A stretch of 64,000 bases of DNA from Clostridium beijerinckii. Its GTDB lineage: Bacteria > Bacillota > Clostridia > Clostridiales > Clostridiaceae. A program made the position numbers and the translations under genes. Below the pieces are notes generated by a model. The model was not told the origin of the DNA, searched no databases, and was given only the letters and a program-made list of their open reading frames with translations. Within the stretch, counting starts at the first letter, position 1. Each line of letters opens with the position of its first letter. The DNA lies in assembly GCA_003129525.1 (NCBI GenBank), contig CP029329.1:4090001-4154000 (forward strand). The letters run 5' to 3'. Shown here piece by piece: positions 36,222 to 45,387 of the stretch.

Positions 36222-36275
36222 ACAAAAAAAGTTCACACTTATTTTTCTTTTAAAAAACAAGTGCGAACTTTTTGT
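36222..36275 (-). terminator. Inverted repeat upstream of atoE
   Basis: AAAAAGTTCACACTT / AAGTGCGAACTTTTT with one mismatch and T-rich centre. It could be a terminator for transcripts arriving from the thi operon, or an activator site about 130 bp upstream of the sigma-54 promoter. Confidence 0.5.
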
Positions 36276-36395
36276 ATGTTGTATGTGCAAAACCATTCAC
36301 ACTTTCGTAATTGGTATAACTACTTTTGCAAGCTAAATACTATCAATAGCGTAAATGATGAAATACATTCCAGTTTCCATTAATAAGACTAAAAT

Positions 36396-36430
36396 AACCC
36401 ACCACAACACATTTTGTGTTGTCATGGGTT
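36396..36430 (-). terminator. Probable terminator of the thi operon
   Basis: AACCCACCACAACACA / TGTGTTGTCATGGGTT with a 4-nt loop; about 160 nt beyond the thiE stop. The remaining 36020-36588 sequence holds no gene. Confidence 0.5.
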
Positions 36431-36588
36431 TCATTGTAGAGGTGAAATACGATTTTCGCATCCTCAGCTTACCATATTTCCAATGATTTTTAACGTTTGG
36501 ACATTATCTGTTTCGATTTTAGTTATCAATATTTTTAGTGGAATTTTTTATCATCTGATATTTTTATCATCATGTATACATTTGTTTT

Positions 36589-37185
36589 TTATATAAATTC
36601 ACTCGGATTTTTGCAATTCATTAATCCTGACATAATGCAAATACCATCTGCACCAGCATTAATAACTTCTTGAGCATTTTTAGGTGAAATACCACCAATA
36701 GCAAAAACCGGTATATTTACTGAGCTGCATACTGATGATAAAAAACTTAACCCTCTTGGCTCAAGATCTTTTTTACAATCAGTCTCAAATATATGGCCTG
36801 CTGTAATATAAGTTGCACCTAACTTTACAGCTTCTATTGCTTCACTTACTGAATGAATAGACACTCCAACTTCATCAAATTCTTCGTAAATATCAAGCTT
36901 AGATTTTAAAACATGCAGCGGCAGATGAATCTTTTTACAATTAAGTTCTTTTGCTACATTATAATAAGTATGCAATATACACTCTGTATTATTATTTTTA
37001 CATATCTTTAATACCTTAGTTGCTAAATCTCTATATTCATTTTCTGATAAATCTTTTTCTCTAAGTACTATACTTACAGACTTAATCACTGTGTTTTTCT
37101 CATTCAATAAACATATGTCTTGTATCTGTGTTAAAAAGTCATTATTGCACAGATGACGATTGGTAATTGCTAAGATTTTATACAT
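36589..37185 (-). CDS. thiE: Thiamine-phosphate synthase / TenI-like
   Basis: About 198 residues, TIM-barrel. ILAITNRHLC start, IHLPLHVL, GVSIHSVSEAIEA, GATYITAGHIFET, PVFAIGGISPKNAQEVINAGADGICIMSG: the ThiE/TenI signature. ThiE joins HMP-PP and thiazole phosphate; TenI relatives aromatise the thiazole tautomer, and the GHIFETDCK variant resembles TenI, so either is possible. It overlaps thiH by 8 nt if ATG 37185 is used (a GTG at 37197 is the alternative), so coupled translation is likely. Confidence 0.85.
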   Translation of the reverse strand: MYKILAITNRHLCNNDFLTQIQDICLLNEKNTVIKSVSIVLREKDLSENEYRDLATKVLKICKNNNTECILHTYYNVAKELNCKKIHLPLHVLKSKLDIYEEFDEVGVSIHSVSEAIEAVKLGATYITAGHIFETDCKKDLEPRGLSFLSSVCSSVNIPVFAIGGISPKNAQEVINAGADGICIMSGLMNCKNPSEFI

Positions 37186-38335
37186 ATATATAATCACTCA
37201 TAACTGATTGAAGACCTTGATTAACAATTGCATCAGCTATTTCTTCTACTGTACGTGGGTCCGAAATCTCAAATTGTTCGTCACCTCTAGCCTCTTCGTT
37301 GTCACTATGGCCACCTATTCCAACTGAAACTCCAGCTGAAATTTTAGTTGCTGCAAGTCCAATTACATTATCACGAAAATTAGCACGTTCACGAGTTGAT
37401 ATAGTAATGTTTGCAAAAGGCAAAAATATTCTATATGCAGTAATTATCTGTAGAAGCTGCTTCTCATGTACATCTTTTGGATTAATTTTATCATTATTGA
37501 TTATTGGACGTAACCTTGGACATGAAAGAGCAATTTCAGCATGAGGATACTTACGTTGAAGAAGGTGTGCATGAAGTCCTGTTGCAAAAGCATCCTTACG
37601 AAAATCATCTAATCCGAGCAGTGCTGCAAATCCAACACCTCTCATCCCACCTTGAATAGCTCTCTCCTGTGCATTAAAACGATAAGGAAAAATACGTTTG
37701 TGTCCCTCTAAATGTAATGTTTCATATTTATCTGAATTATAAGTTTCTTGGAATACAGTAACAAAATCTGCACCACATTCATGTAAATATGTGTATTCAT
37801 CTGAGTTCATTGGATATACTTCAAGGCCCACCACCTTAAAATATTTTCTAGCTATTTTGCAGGCTTCACCAATATAAGTAACATCAGACATACTGCGGCT
37901 TTCGCCAGTAAGAAGTAATATTTCTTGTAGCCCAGTACTCGCAATACATTGCATTTCTTTTTCTATTTCTTCTGCATTAAGTCTCGCACGCTTAATTTTA
38001 TTATAACAATTAAAACCACAATAAATACAATAGTTTTCACAATAATTGGCAATATAAAGTGGCGTAAACATATAAATTGAATTCCCAAAATGCTTACGTG
38101 TTTCTAATTTAGCACGCTCAGCCATTTCCTCAATAAGAGGAATACCTGCTGGCGATAATAAAGCTGCAAAATCCTCAATATCTAATACGTCTTTCTTAAG
38201 AGCCATAATCACATCTTGAGCTGTATATCTTTCAGAATCATAAGCTTCCATTTTTGAGATAACTTGATCCATAACATTAGATTCAATTACCTCCATACCC
38301 TCCATATATTTCATATGGTCAACACGTTGTTCCAT
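37178..38335 (-). CDS. thiH: 2-iminoacetate (dehydroglycine) synthase, radical SAM
   Basis: 385 residues. Radical-SAM cluster motif CENYCIYCGF (CxxxCxxC) around residue 98, preceded by FGNSIYMFTPLYIANY typical of ThiH; C-terminal BATS region LSCPRLRPI...GHSDNEE. Cleaves tyrosine to dehydroglycine for thiazole formation, the anaerobic route (aerobes use ThiO). AAGGAGG upstream; 15 nt after thiG. Confidence 0.95.
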   Translation of the reverse strand: MEQRVDHMKYMEGMEVIESNVMDQVISKMEAYDSERYTAQDVIMALKKDVLDIEDFAALLSPAGIPLIEEMAERAKLETRKHFGNSIYMFTPLYIANYCENYCIYCGFNCYNKIKRARLNAEEIEKEMQCIASTGLQEILLLTGESRSMSDVTYIGEACKIARKYFKVVGLEVYPMNSDEYTYLHECGADFVTVFQETYNSDKYETLHLEGHKRIFPYRFNAQERAIQGGMRGVGFAALLGLDDFRKDAFATGLHAHLLQRKYPHAEIALSCPRLRPIINNDKINPKDVHEKQLLQIITAYRIFLPFANITISTRERANFRDNVIGLAATKISAGVSVGIGGHSDNEEARGDEQFEISDPRTVEEIADAIVNQGLQSVMSDYIYV

Positions 38336-38350
38336 TTTTATTTTTCCTCC

Positions 38351-39127
38351 TTAATCTTCAAGAAATCCAGTTAATGGTGATGAAGCTGAAGCACCCTTAT
38401 CAAGTACACTACCAAGCCCTGAAAGATACGCGCCTCTTCCAGCTTCTATTGCCTTCTTAAAAGCATTGGCCATAGCTGGAATATTACCTGCTGTAGCAAT
38501 TGCAGTATTAGCCATAATAGCAGCAACTCCCATTTCCATTGCCTCACAAGCCTGAGAAGGTCGTCCAATTCCTGCATCTACAATAATCGGAAGTTCAATT
38601 TCATCAACTAAAATTTTAATAAAATCACGAGTACTTAGCCCTTTGTTTGATCCAATAGGTGCAGCAAGTGGCATAATAGCTGAAGCTCCTGCATTTACCA
38701 TATCTCTTGCAACATTTAAATCTGGATACATATAAGGCATTACTATAAATCCTTCTTTTGCAAGAATTTCAGTAGCTTTTAATGTTTCATAATTATCTGG
38801 CAGCAGATATTTTGAATCACGAATAACTTCAATTTTAACAAAATCTCCACATCCAATTTCGCGAGCTAAACGTGCAATACGAACTGCTTCTTCAGCATTA
38901 CGAGCCCCTGATGTATTTGGAAGTAATGTAACGTTTTTAGGTATATAGTCTAAAATATTAGCAGTGCCACCTAAATTAGCACGACGTAATGCTAAAGTAA
39001 TTATCTCAGCACCAGCATTTTCAACTGCTGCATTTATTAAATCAAGTGAATATTTCCCAGATCCTAATATAAATCGTGAATTAAATTCATGTCCACCTAT
39101 AATAAGCTTATCATTATTATTTTCCAT
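38351..39127 (-). CDS. thiG: Thiazole synthase
   Basis: 258 residues, TIM barrel. [53 protein letters not shown] (Schiff-base Lys region), [39 protein letters not shown]. Combines DXP, dehydroglycine and ThiS-thiocarboxylate. Ribosome site AAGGAG. It is preceded by a 183-bp structured gap inside the operon, unusual because the other genes are tightly packed. Confidence 0.96.
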   Translation of the reverse strand: MENNNDKLIIGGHEFNSRFILGSGKYSLDLINAAVENAGAEIITLALRRANLGGTANILDYIPKNVTLLPNTSGARNAEEAVRIARLAREIGCGDFVKIEVIRDSKYLLPDNYETLKATEILAKEGFIVMPYMYPDLNVARDMVNAGASAIMPLAAPIGSNKGLSTRDFIKILVDEIELPIIVDAGIGRPSQACEAMEMGVAAIMANTAIATAGNIPAMANAFKKAIEAGRGAYLSGLGSVLDKGASASSPLTGFLED

Positions 39128-39175
39128 GTTTTCTTCTCCTTTATCTTCTTATTGTTTTACTTTATCTGATGTCTA

Positions 39176-39298
39176 GCCACTGTAATACTCGCATCTTCTA
39201 TTAAAGTGCGAGCTAACAGTGGCACGACCCTAGACTAGGTACCCCTTGAGGGTATTAGTTCAACTAACCTTCAGTGGAGATTAAAACTCCCTCTGAAG
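39176..39298 (-). ncRNA. Structured RNA element inside the thi operon, upstream of thiG
   Basis: Nested perfect helices: GCCACTGT/ACAGTGGC (39176-39183 with 39216-39223) enclosing CTCGCA/TGCGAG (39188-39193 with 39207-39212); TACCC/GGGTA (39240-39244 with 39250-39254) overlapping CCTAG/CTAGG; CTTCAG/CTGAAG (39269-39274 with 39293-39298) enclosing GGAG/CTCC. It ends 49 nt before thiG. I see no TPP consensus (no CTGAGA core). It could be a cis-regulatory leader or processing site; the strand is inferred from the operon. Confidence 0.55.
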
Positions 39299-39310
39299 CT
39301 AAGTTTCACT

Positions 39311-40120
39311 TTATATTTCTTCTATTCCAAGTATTAATCTTAGAACCATATTTGCTTGATGGCCTGCGCAAATAGATACACGTGGAGCCATCAGACCTCT
39401 CCCCACCATAGCCCCATTTTCTCTATCACCACACAAATAAAAATTATCTGTTATTTTTTTTGTAATTATTGTATTGCTACTTTCATACCCAGCCATCCCT
39501 GAAGCTGACACAATTTTCTTATTTGGAAAACATTCAATAACAGTATTTACAAGCATAGCTTTAGCTGTTGGATTATCAAAAGCTTCACAAATAATCTCAT
39601 CATCTTCAAATAAACCTTTAACATTTTCTTCTGTAATTTTAACAGTATCAATAGTTACTTTAATAAATGGATTTATTTCTTCAATTTCATTTTTTAATGC
39701 ATCTGTTTTATATAAGCCAAGATGTTTAATTTTATATTGCTGACGATTTAAGTTGCTTGGTTCTACAATATCAAAATCAATTAAATGTAAGTTGCCTACT
39801 CCTGTTCTTGCTAAACTTACAGCTATATTAGAACCAAGACCTCCAAGTCCAGCAATTGCTACCTTGGAAGCTTTAACTTTTTCAAATACATGTGGAGTAT
39901 GTCTTGCACACATCAAGCTTTCGAATTCATCTTGCGGGGGCATTTTACCTTTTTCAATAAAGCTCACTTCATCATTTTCACTAAGCTTATAGTCGTCAAA
40001 AGTTTGAAATCCGTTTAAAATAGATATTATATTTTTTTCATCATCGTAATGCTCTCTGCGTAAATCATGAAGAGTTAAACTATTACTTGTTACTGTCTTA
40101 CCATTAATTTTTATATTCAA
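39311..40120 (-). CDS. thiF: ThiS adenylyltransferase with N-terminal ThiS-like domain
   Basis: 269 residues. Residues 1-60 form a ubiquitin-fold ThiS-like domain (MNIKINGKTVTSNSLTLHDL ... YKLSENDEVSFIEKGKMPP) without the terminal Gly-Gly. Residues ~65-269 form the E1-like adenylation domain: ARHTP, GLGGLGSNIAVSLARTGVG, DFDIVEPSNLNRQQY, ASGMAGYESSN. This fused form (ThiF family 2) is known in clostridia. Activates ThiS C-terminus with ATP. It uses a TTG start only 1 nt after the thiS stop, with its ribosome site in the last codons of thiS. Confidence 0.93.
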   Translation of the reverse strand: MNIKINGKTVTSNSLTLHDLRREHYDDEKNIISILNGFQTFDDYKLSENDEVSFIEKGKMPPQDEFESLMCARHTPHVFEKVKASKVAIAGLGGLGSNIAVSLARTGVGNLHLIDFDIVEPSNLNRQQYKIKHLGLYKTDALKNEIEEINPFIKVTIDTVKITEENVKGLFEDDEIICEAFDNPTAKAMLVNTVIECFPNKKIVSASGMAGYESSNTIITKKITDNFYLCGDRENGAMVGRGLMAPRVSICAGHQANMVLRLILGIEEI

Positions 40121-40121
40121 A

Positions 40122-40319
40122 TCAGCCGCCTCCTACAAAACTTACAACTTCTATAACATCACCATCAGTTAATATTTTTTCTTCATATTGAGTTTTAGGA
40201 ACAATAGAACCGTTACATTCAACTGCAACTAAAGAAATAGTATAACCTTCTTTTACTAAATAATCAGATAATCTCAAATTATCTGCATTGCTTATTTTAT
40301 TGCCATTTACAGTTATCAT
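40122..40319 (-). CDS. thiS: Sulfur carrier protein ThiS
   Basis: 65 residues, ubiquitin-like, ending VVSFVGGG; the terminal Gly becomes the thiocarboxylate sulfur donor. ITVNGNKISNADNLRLSDYLVKEGY start is typical. The last codons (GTA GGA GGC GGC) supply AGGAGG for thiF. GGGGAGGTG precedes the ATG. First gene of thiSFGHE. Confidence 0.94.
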   Translation of the reverse strand: MITVNGNKISNADNLRLSDYLVKEGYTISLVAVECNGSIVPKTQYEEKILTDGDVIEVVSFVGGG

Positions 40320-40345
40320 AATTCACCTCCCCAAAGTTTTGACGC

Positions 40346-40401
40346 ACAAAAAAGGCCACAAAAAGAACTACACCCGTGGTGGTGTACCCCTTCATGTGAC
40401 C
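40346..40401 (-). terminator. Attenuator-like hairpin in the thiS leader
   Basis: On the minus strand GGTCACA ... GGTACACC-ACCAC-GGGTGTA ... TGTGGCC forms a long stem directly followed by TTTTTT, 27 nt before the thiS ATG. An intrinsic terminator between promoter and first gene implies conditional read-through. No TPP aptamer is recognisable upstream: the leader is only about 20 nt before the hairpin. Confidence 0.65.
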
Positions 40402-40428
40402 TTTGTATTAGTCATCAATCTGTAACAT

Positions 40429-40457
40429 ATTGTACCAACATAATCATATAATGTCAA
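40429..40457 (-). promoter_or_regulatory. Sigma-A promoter of the thi operon
   Basis: TTGACA (40457-40452), 17-bp spacer, TACAAT (40434-40429) on the minus strand; transcription would start near 40422. Confidence 0.75.
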
Positions 40458-40507
40458 TATAGTTTTTTGTTTCCTCTACAATACCAAGTTTATGTTTTCT
40501 AATCCTT

Positions 40508-41557
40508 TTATCTCCAATAAGTATCGCTTAATCCATAATTTTTATCTAAATAAAGCACAGAGCCATGAACTATTCCTTTTCCATTTACTATAGCCATTTT
40601 TCTTGAATTAATATCTTTAGCATTATTAGTTGAAGTATTTGCTACAGCATTTGCAATAACCTTAAGTAAATCTTTTTCAATCATATTAGGATCTTTCTCA
40701 AAAGCAGTCTCAATAACTTTTGATGCATCTGAACTTATGCTTCCATTCTGTACAACTATATCAAAAGCAAGAGCAAAGCCCCTTACTGTCTTTAAATTGT
40801 ACTTATCACAAATAATCATTGCTTGTCCAATTTTATATGCTTCAGCATCTGATTCAATATCTATAAAGTGTTGATTTTTTGTCAAACTAACCAACTGTGA
40901 ATACCAAGGCTCAGAAATTGTATTTCTTGAATTATTAATACTCTTTGCCCATTCAAGTTGATTTTCCTTCGTATCAAGTATCATATTATGAATGCTATCA
41001 TAGTTTGTTCCAAAAATGATTTTCATTTCTTCATTATATTCTCTATCCATTCTATTAAGCAACGGCTGCAAAGTACCTTGTCCAATACACCATTGAAGGT
41101 ATCCTAAAGATAAACCTTGTCCATCAAAATTACCTGCTATTTGATTAGAATTTGCAACTTCAAATTGCTTACTTATATTTCTTGCAACATTAACTACATC
41201 CTCTGTTGGAGAAGTATAATGTTGTATATATGCATCACTTATGTAGGCTATGTTATTGTTGTATAAAATTTTATCCCATACTGTACCATTAGTATCTATG
41301 GTGGTACCTAAAATTTCAATATTGTCATAATTATATAAATATCCTTCTACTTCCCCATTTAGGTTAGGAGATGATCTTACTTTTAGATCAATTTGAAGTT
41401 CTGGATTATACACATATCCTTTATTATTCAAGGTATATTTTTCAGTTCCACTTTTATCTACTGTTGCTGCACTTACACTAACTCCACCAAATGAAATGCT
41501 ACTTGCAACAATTAATATACTAAGTGAACTTAAGAGTGTTTTTTTCTTAATTTTCAT
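40508..41557 (-). CDS. Secreted SH3-domain protein with lysozyme-like C-domain
   Basis: 349 residues. Signal peptide ~5-30 (LLSSLSILIVASSISFGGVSVSA, cut after AxA), bacterial SH3 domain ~55-115 (IDLKVRSSPNLNGEVEGYLYNYDNIEIL), then a ~230-residue helical domain with AGNFDGQGLSLGYLQWCIGQGTLQPLL, which resembles muramidase/chitosanase-like folds (QGLSxGxLQW core). Probably a cell-wall or polysaccharide hydrolase; catalytic Glu not assigned. GGAGG upstream. Own unit. Confidence 0.75.
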   Translation of the reverse strand: MKIKKKTLLSSLSILIVASSISFGGVSVSAATVDKSGTEKYTLNNKGYVYNPELQIDLKVRSSPNLNGEVEGYLYNYDNIEILGTTIDTNGTVWDKILYNNNIAYISDAYIQHYTSPTEDVVNVARNISKQFEVANSNQIAGNFDGQGLSLGYLQWCIGQGTLQPLLNRMDREYNEEMKIIFGTNYDSIHNMILDTKENQLEWAKSINNSRNTISEPWYSQLVSLTKNQHFIDIESDAEAYKIGQAMIICDKYNLKTVRGFALAFDIVVQNGSISSDASKVIETAFEKDPNMIEKDLLKVIANAVANTSTNNAKDINSRKMAIVNGKGIVHGSVLYLDKNYGLSDTYWR

Positions 41558-41779
41558 CTAAATCCTCCATTATAAATATCTTCTATATTTCACAACATAA
41601 TTATATAAGTGCCATATACTTTCCTCACCTTAAAGCTAGTCATGAGGAAATTAATGCTCACTTAATAATCAAATAATCATTTTATTTTACATCTTTAATA
41701 ATTTCTTTATTAATTATGCTTGTACTATTTATTTTACAATATAAATATGTCATTATTGTGCCAAGTAAAAAAAACTGTA

Positions 41780-42748
41780 TCAATAAGACTCACTACTAAA
41801 TAAACCTGCACCTTCTATGATTTCTTGCTCCATAAATAAACTAGAAACTGCTTCTTTATACTCACTCAACTTTTGTGACTTCTTTATTTTTTTAGCATAT
41901 TTCTTATTATCTGAGAATATGTAAATCATATACCCCAATAGTTCTTTCATTTTAAATATTGCATTTCTATCTTCATTAAATAATTCTATATATTTATTTA
42001 AAATTTCATCATGAAAATCTTTCAACACTACTTTATCTATATTAGTATTATTTTTAATCTCATTCATTAATCCTGGATTGGCCAATATTCCTCTTCCTAT
42101 CATTATTGTTTTTACTTCTGGGAAAGTTTTTATGAATTTATTATTATCGTGAGCAGTGAAAATATCGCCATTATAACATACTGGATTAGTACTTAATGCT
42201 AATGCATCTTTAAATACCTCTAAATTAGGTTTATTCCCATAAAAATCCTTTTGTGTTCTAGGATGAATAATTAATTCTTCCATAGGATATTTATTATAAA
42301 TTTTTATTAACTCATAAAATTCTTCTGGATTATCTTTTCCTATTCTAGTTTTTATAGAAATTTTCATATTATCCATTTTAAATATTTCATCTAAAAACAT
42401 ATCAAGTTCTTCTCTTAGAGCCAGAAATCCTGAACCCCTATTTTTTGAAACAACCGTTCCAGCAGGACAGCCTAAATTTAAATTAACCTCGTTATAACCT
42501 AATTGTTGTAATTTACTAGAAAGTGTAATGAAACCTTCTGAATCATTAGTAAGTATTTGAGGCACTATATTCATACCTTTATTATTTTCAGGCAAAGCAT
42601 CCCTTAATTCTTTTGTTTTAAGACTTCTGCTTTTATTGGTGACAATAAAAGGTGTAAAGTATTTATCAATATTACCAAAAAACTTTTCATAAGTATTTCT
42701 ATATATATATCCTGTAATTCCTTCCATTGGTGCTAAATAATATTTCAT
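41780..42748 (-). CDS. tRNA-dihydrouridine synthase
   Basis: 322 residues. FMN TIM barrel: YYLAPMEGITGYIYRNTYEKFF start, VNLNLGCPAGTVVSKNRGSGFLA with the catalytic Cys (LGCPA), SIKTRIG, LIIHPRTQKDFYGNKP, PVCYNGDIF and IMIGRGILANPGL. Reduces uridines in tRNA D-loops. AAAGGAG before the ATG. Confidence 0.92.
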   Translation of the reverse strand: MKYYLAPMEGITGYIYRNTYEKFFGNIDKYFTPFIVTNKSRSLKTKELRDALPENNKGMNIVPQILTNDSEGFITLSSKLQQLGYNEVNLNLGCPAGTVVSKNRGSGFLALREELDMFLDEIFKMDNMKISIKTRIGKDNPEEFYELIKIYNKYPMEELIIHPRTQKDFYGNKPNLEVFKDALALSTNPVCYNGDIFTAHDNNKFIKTFPEVKTIMIGRGILANPGLMNEIKNNTNIDKVVLKDFHDEILNKYIELFNEDRNAIFKMKELLGYMIYIFSDNKKYAKKIKKSQKLSEYKEAVSSLFMEQEIIEGAGLFSSESY

Positions 42749-42898
42749 TTAATAACTCCTTTATAAAAACTTTCTAAAAAGTATTATATCAGCTTAATCT
42801 TTTCTTATCTACTTCATTAATGAAATTGGATTGTTGCAAAACGGTTGTTTATTAAAAACATTTGTATAAAAGATCTGCTATTTCATATGAATTTTGCA

Positions 42899-42946
42899 AA
42901 AGGGACTGTGCATAACGAATTTTTATTCATTGTGCAACAGCCCCTT
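42899..42946 (-). terminator. Hairpin after the two-component operon
   Basis: AAGGGACTGTGCAT ... ATTGTGCAACAGCCCCTT, imperfect long stem with GAAT/ATTC centre and T-tracts on both sides. In the gap 42749-43084 a related TTGTTGCAAAACGG lies at about 42831, so this may derive from a short transposable repeat. It could end both flanking units. Confidence 0.5.
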
Positions 42947-43084
42947 CTTTGTTTTTTTAATGATTTTCATTAGTAGAATATTTCTTTTTAGAACAAAATC
43001 CTTAAGCTTTAAGTATCTCATGTCTAAAACCTAGATATAATTTCATTTGTACATCTCTAATACAAATTTCACTATTAAAAAGCA

Positions 43085-44569
43085 CTATGAACAAGTAATT
43101 AGACTAAAACTAAAAATAGAACCTTTTTCAAGTTCACTTTCTACCCAAGCCTTCCCGCCCAATAGTTCGATTATCTCCTTTACTAATGAGAGTCCCAAAC
43201 CAGCACCTTCTTTTGATAATTGTCTTGTTTCATCAATTTTATAGAATCTTCCCCACACTTTAGTACAATTTACAGATGAAATCCCTATACCAGTATCAAT
43301 AATATGTACATAAACATCATCTACATTTTGCTCTGCTTTTACTGTTATACTTCCCCCTGCTGAAGTAAACCGTACTGCATTTGTAATGTAATTAATAATT
43401 ACCTGCTCTATTAAATCCTCGTCTCCCCAAACCATTGGAAGCTTTTCTGGAATATCTAATATTAATTGAAGCTCCTGATCCTCTATTATTGGTTTAAGCT
43501 TCATAACTGTCCTGTTAATAACTTCAGAAATATTTAAATCTTTTCTATTAATTTTAATTTGTCCAGATTCAATTCGTGACAAATCTAAGAGACTATTTAC
43601 CAATCTGTGCATCCTAAGTGTTTCTTTTAATATAATCCTAAGATATTTTCTTTCTTCTTCCTTGTTTTTTACTACACCATCGAGAATAGCTTCAACATAA
43701 CCTCGTACTGAAGTTAATGGTGTACGAAGTTCATGAGAAGCATTTGCAACAAATTGCCTTTGTAATTTTTCCAGCGTAACCATTTTATTTTTTTCATCTT
43801 TTAAATCATTCATTGTCTTATCTAGTGTTGCCATCATATAGTTAAATGCCTCTGTAAGTTTGCCAATTTCATCAGAAGAATATACTTTGGCTTTCTTAGA
43901 AAAATTGCCTTTGGAAATTTCTAAAGAAATTTCAGTTATTTCTTTGATTGGTTTTGATATTGCCATTGAAATAAAATAGCTTACAAAAACTGAAATAAAA
44001 ATAGCTATAATACCAGCAATAATAACAATCTTAAAAGTTTGCATAATACTATTAATAATATCCGACAGTGGATTACAAACGAAAATAGCTGCTTCAACCT
44101 TATCCTCTACATATATAGGCAAGGCCACTGAAAGCACAGGTTCATTTACAAATTTTATTATTCCTTTATTGTAAACTACTTCGCCTTTGAGAGCTCTTTC
44201 CACCTGATTACTATTTGGACATAACTCGTCAGCATGAGTTAATTCATCAGTATGGCTTAACTCATGAGATTCACTGGTACTTCCACTAATAATTGCATTG
44301 CTTTTATCTACTATCCACATATGGCTAATATTGATTTTATTAAAGTTGTCTACTAGTTCATTAACTTTTTCTATTTCTTTATTTTTAATATAAGGACTTA
44401 ATATATTAGATATTTCTTTACCTTGGGTAAGAAGCTGTTGTTCTTTTACATTAAAATAATATTGACTAAAAAATATATAAAAAAACAAGCTTACTATTAC
44501 AATACTAAGAAGCGTAACTAAAGCATATGTTCCTAAAAGTTTGCTAAAAAGATTCTTCTTAATTTTCAT
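43085..44569 (-). CDS. Sensor histidine kinase (OmpR-type partner)
   Basis: 494 residues. TM1 ~12-34, extracellular sensor ~35-165 with an unusual HELSHTDELTHADELCPN repeat (~99-116), TM2 ~170-195, HAMP (SMAISKPIKEITEISLEI), His in ASHELRTPLTSVRGY, N box IEQVIINYITNAVRF, G boxes DTGIGIS and GAGLGLSL. Overlaps the regulator gene by 11 bp. Signal unknown; the His/Asp/Glu-rich repeat could bind metal. Confidence 0.92.
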   Translation of the reverse strand: MKIKKNLFSKLLGTYALVTLLSIVIVSLFFYIFFSQYYFNVKEQQLLTQGKEISNILSPYIKNKEIEKVNELVDNFNKINISHMWIVDKSNAIISGSTSESHELSHTDELTHADELCPNSNQVERALKGEVVYNKGIIKFVNEPVLSVALPIYVEDKVEAAIFVCNPLSDIINSIMQTFKIVIIAGIIAIFISVFVSYFISMAISKPIKEITEISLEISKGNFSKKAKVYSSDEIGKLTEAFNYMMATLDKTMNDLKDEKNKMVTLEKLQRQFVANASHELRTPLTSVRGYVEAILDGVVKNKEEERKYLRIILKETLRMHRLVNSLLDLSRIESGQIKINRKDLNISEVINRTVMKLKPIIEDQELQLILDIPEKLPMVWGDEDLIEQVIINYITNAVRFTSAGGSITVKAEQNVDDVYVHIIDTGIGISSVNCTKVWGRFYKIDETRQLSKEGAGLGLSLVKEIIELLGGKAWVESELEKGSIFSFSLITCS

Positions 44570-45266
44570 TTTTTATTACCTCAAACTTATAACCTACTCC
44601 CCAAACTGTATGAAGATATGTGTATAATTGTCCTTTTTCTATCTTTCTGCGCAAGCGCTTAATATGAGTATCAACAGTACGTGAATCGCCTAGATAGTCA
44701 TAGCCCCATATCTTATCTAGTAACCTTTCCCTAGTAAAAACTATTCCTGGATTATTAGCTAAAAGCCACATCAATTCTACTTCCTTAGGCGTACTTACTA
44801 TTTTAACTCCACTCACAATGATTTCATATTTAGAAAAATCAATAACAAGCTCAGGAAATTTGAGAGCCTCGCTCTCCAAAGCCTCAGATTTAGTTCTTCT
44901 TAAGATTGCTTTCACTCTTGCTGTTATTTCTCCTGGCGAAAATGGTTTAGTAACATAATCATCTCCACCTAGATTTAACCCAAGTATTTTATCAGATTCT
45001 TCACCTTTAGCTGATAGCATAATTATTGGTGTATCCATATCTTTTCTTAATTCTTGTGCAACTTGCCAACCATCTTTGAATGGCAACATAATATCCAAAA
45101 TAATTAAATCCGGATTAATTTTTCTAGCAAGTTCCAATGCTTTTAATCCATCTTCAGCTATCTGTACTATAAATCCCTCCGCTTCTAAATACAATTTTAA
45201 AAGTCCTGAAACATTTTCTTCATCATCTACAACTAAAATTGTTTTTTTTACAAAATTACCATTCAT
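44559..45266 (-). CDS. OmpR/PhoB-family response regulator
   Basis: 235 residues. Receiver (ILVVDDEENV; phospho-Asp in LIILDIMLPFKDGW; Lys in YVTKPFSPGEI) and winged helix (STPKEVELMWLLANNPGIVFTRERLLDKIWGYDYLGDSRTVDTHIKRLRRKI). First gene of the pair with the kinase. GAGAGGATAT upstream. Neighbours are secretion-related (signal peptidase, DUF6448), which hints at an envelope role (inference). Confidence 0.94.
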   Translation of the reverse strand: MNGNFVKKTILVVDDEENVSGLLKLYLEAEGFIVQIAEDGLKALELARKINPDLIILDIMLPFKDGWQVAQELRKDMDTPIIMLSAKGEESDKILGLNLGGDDYVTKPFSPGEITARVKAILRRTKSEALESEALKFPELVIDFSKYEIIVSGVKIVSTPKEVELMWLLANNPGIVFTRERLLDKIWGYDYLGDSRTVDTHIKRLRRKIEKGQLYTYLHTVWGVGYKFEVIKNEN

Positions 45267-45387
45267 TATCCATATCCTCTCTAAATCATATATATATATA
45301 TCAATTAATAATTTACAAATTTTATATTCATTGTTTATAGTATCATAGAGTTATTCTAATAGCTGTGATTATAATCACCAAAATATA

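Noticed and set aside
39128..39310. T-box leader (AGGGTCGTGCC resembles AGGGTGGTACC)
   Set aside because: The T-box core does not match well, no specifier stem or amino-acid gene context, and it is inside a thiamine operon.
40346..40457. TPP riboswitch ahead of thiS
   Set aside because: Leader too short and no CTGAGA or GAACCTGATC-like core on either strand.
42830..42948. Insertion-sequence end (GGGCTGTTGCA-like)
   Set aside because: Resembles termini of some IS elements, but there is no transposase frame and no matching second end; kept only as a terminator hairpin.
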